Shown one piece after another: positions 5,873 to 6,757 of a DNA stretch of 6,757 nucleotides (position 1 is the first letter of the stretch; the number at the start of each line of letters is the position of its first letter). The notes under the pieces were generated by a model. That model made no database searches and had not been told where the DNA came from. It saw only the letters and a program-made list of their open reading frames with translations. The position numbers were made by a program, and so were the translations under genes. The DNA is from Candidatus Babelota bacterium (GTDB taxonomy: Bacteria > Babelota > Babeliae > Babelales > Vermiphilaceae), in NCBI GenBank assembly GCA_013213985.1, contig JABSSP010000016.1:1-6757 (forward strand). Reading direction: 5' to 3'.

Positions 5873-6757
5873 AAGTAGCAAAAGAAGTTGGCGGATTACT
5901 TTATTTTCAACATGCCTCTGAGATTGGGGGAATGTATGCCGGTGACGGAGTAATATACGTTAACATGTTGTTTCAAAAAATACTAAAGGATGCTAAGGGA
6001 CAGCCCGGTACTGAAGGACAGCCCATTGTAGTTCTAATCGATGAAGTTGATGCAGTAATTCCAAACAGAAAAAATCTAGGTAGTGGTTCAGCAAGTGCTG
6101 ATATGCGCAGCACCATGCTCAGCATGCTCCATCAAATAGATAAACTGAAAGAGAGCAATATCATGATCATTTTTACTACAAATCGTATTCAAGATCTTGA
6201 TCCTGCATTTAAACGAACTGGTGGACGCACGAAATATTTAATAACCGTCGATCTTCCAAGTAGAGATGAACTTTCTAATGCGCTCGATGAATCTTTAGAA
6301 AGACATGAATTCAAAAAAGAAGAAAAGCCTGATTGGCTTATAGACAAAATGGTAACTGAAAAATTTTCATATGGAGATATCGAATTTTTATTAGATGAAG
6401 TTTGTGAACTTGTCAATGAAAATAATCATCCTGCAACTGAGGAAGATTATCAAGAAGCAACGGACGTTACAATTAAAAGAAAGAAAAAAGTCGAAGAGCT
6501 TAGCGAAAAAGAAAAAAAAAGAAACGCCGAGTGGGAAGAAAAAATGTTTGAACAGGGTAAAAAGGAATGTATAGAAGCATTAAAATTAAACCCAGATGCT
6601 GATCTTGATAAAATAATTGAAGACAGGAAGGAAAAAGGATTAGGTAGTACTCGGATTCGTCCGTGGAAGAAAGAATATGGAACAAGATTAAAATGTGATT
6701 CATTGGAGCAACAGTTTTTAAGAAACGTAACAGCATACGATAGACTTTATCATGATC
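5797..6757 (+). CDS. AAA-family ATPase domain, frameshifted from its start, 3' end beyond window
   Basis: This frame is open from just after a stop at 5794-5796 to the right edge. From 5833 it encodes a classic AAA module: Walker A GPPGSGKT (5836-5859), an aromatic pore-loop-like MYAG (5932-5943), Walker B IVVLIDEVD (6025-6051), sensor-1 FTTN (6172-6183), and a second region of homology LDPAFKRTGGR (6196-6228) whose Arg residues (6214, 6226) are arginine-finger candidates. A small lid with FSYGDIEFLLDE (6364-6399) follows, where sensor-2 is expected. Beyond it lies a Lys/Glu-rich helical region, then a basic tail. All catalytic residues are intact. No ATG, GTG or TTG precedes Walker A in this frame, so it cannot start on its own; it needs the frame at 5462. 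I see no protease or other C-terminal domain before the edge. It probably acts as a hexameric remodelling or unfolding ATPase; the substrate is unknown. Confidence 0.85.
5831..5838 (+). other. Frameshift junction in front of Walker A
   Basis: TTA AAG GCC in the upstream frame must become TTA AAA GGC to give TLKGPPGSGKT. One A is missing in the A-run 5833-5835, or a -1 slip occurs on A-AAG. I see no upstream Shine-Dalgarno-like stimulator and only a very short GC-rich palindrome downstream (CCC-TCC-GGG, 5838-5846), so an indel (a sequencing error or a true mutation) is more likely than programmed frameshifting. Confidence 0.75.

Noticed and set aside
6189..6736. Two minus-strand frames of 75 and 78 codons
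   Set aside because: They are antisense to the AAA domain, which has intact motifs.
1..6757. CRISPR arrays, tRNA or rRNA genes, insertion sequences, riboswitches
   Set aside because: No regularly spaced repeats, tRNA-like cloverleaf, transposase motifs or terminal inverted repeats were seen by eye.

Overview
The window is AT-rich, densely coded bacterial DNA with poly-A/T-rich gaps and A/T-ending codons. A LolC/LolE-type lipoprotein-release permease, a lipobox-bearing lipoprotein and two further genes with export-type N-termini indicate a diderm (Gram-negative) cell. A divergent solitary glycolytic gene, several unrecognised proteins and a signal-bearing AAA ATPase resemble the small genomes of intracellular, protist-associated bacteria, for example Dependentiae/Babeliae. 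That assignment is an impression from gene style, not proven here.

Layout. (1) 1-692, minus strand: a Cys-rich lipoprotein whose 3' end reaches the left edge. A 128-bp divergent gap (693-820) holds a plausible promoter for it. (2) 821-2050, plus: LolC/LolE-family permease, followed after 31 bp and a strong AAGGAG by (3) 2082-3257, plus: phosphoglycerate kinase with several altered signature motifs. These two probably form one transcript. (4) 3254-3778, minus: an unrecognised 174-aa Cys-rich protein with a GTG start and a perfect ribosome binding site. It converges on pgk with a 4-bp overlap and has a weak terminator-like hairpin at its stop codon. (5) 3779-4082: a 304-bp gap with a doubtful 52-codon frame and promoter-like elements. 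(6) 4083-5153, plus: a protein with an N-terminal export signal whose C-terminal half carries a pattern like the active site of protein-kinase-like/PI-kinase-like folds (K148, D280-x-H-x-x-N285, D299-T-E). (7) 5154-5461: a 308-bp gap with a 30-codon ORF behind an excellent ribosome binding site, a direct repeat and a 9-bp perfect hairpin. (8) 5462-6757, plus: an AAA-family ATPase with a signal-like N-terminus, split by a one-base frameshift exactly in front of Walker A and still open at the right edge.

How the parts fit. The lipoprotein and the LolC/E permease are divergent neighbours and could share regulation: one is a substrate type, the other the machine that releases such substrates from the inner membrane. 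Pgk is housekeeping. The right half (kinase-like protein, then AAA ATPase, both with N-terminal export-type segments) looks like an accessory region of exported proteins. If both are truly exported they would be ATP-using enzymes outside the cytoplasm, which makes sense mainly for a bacterium living inside a host cell. That last step is inference.
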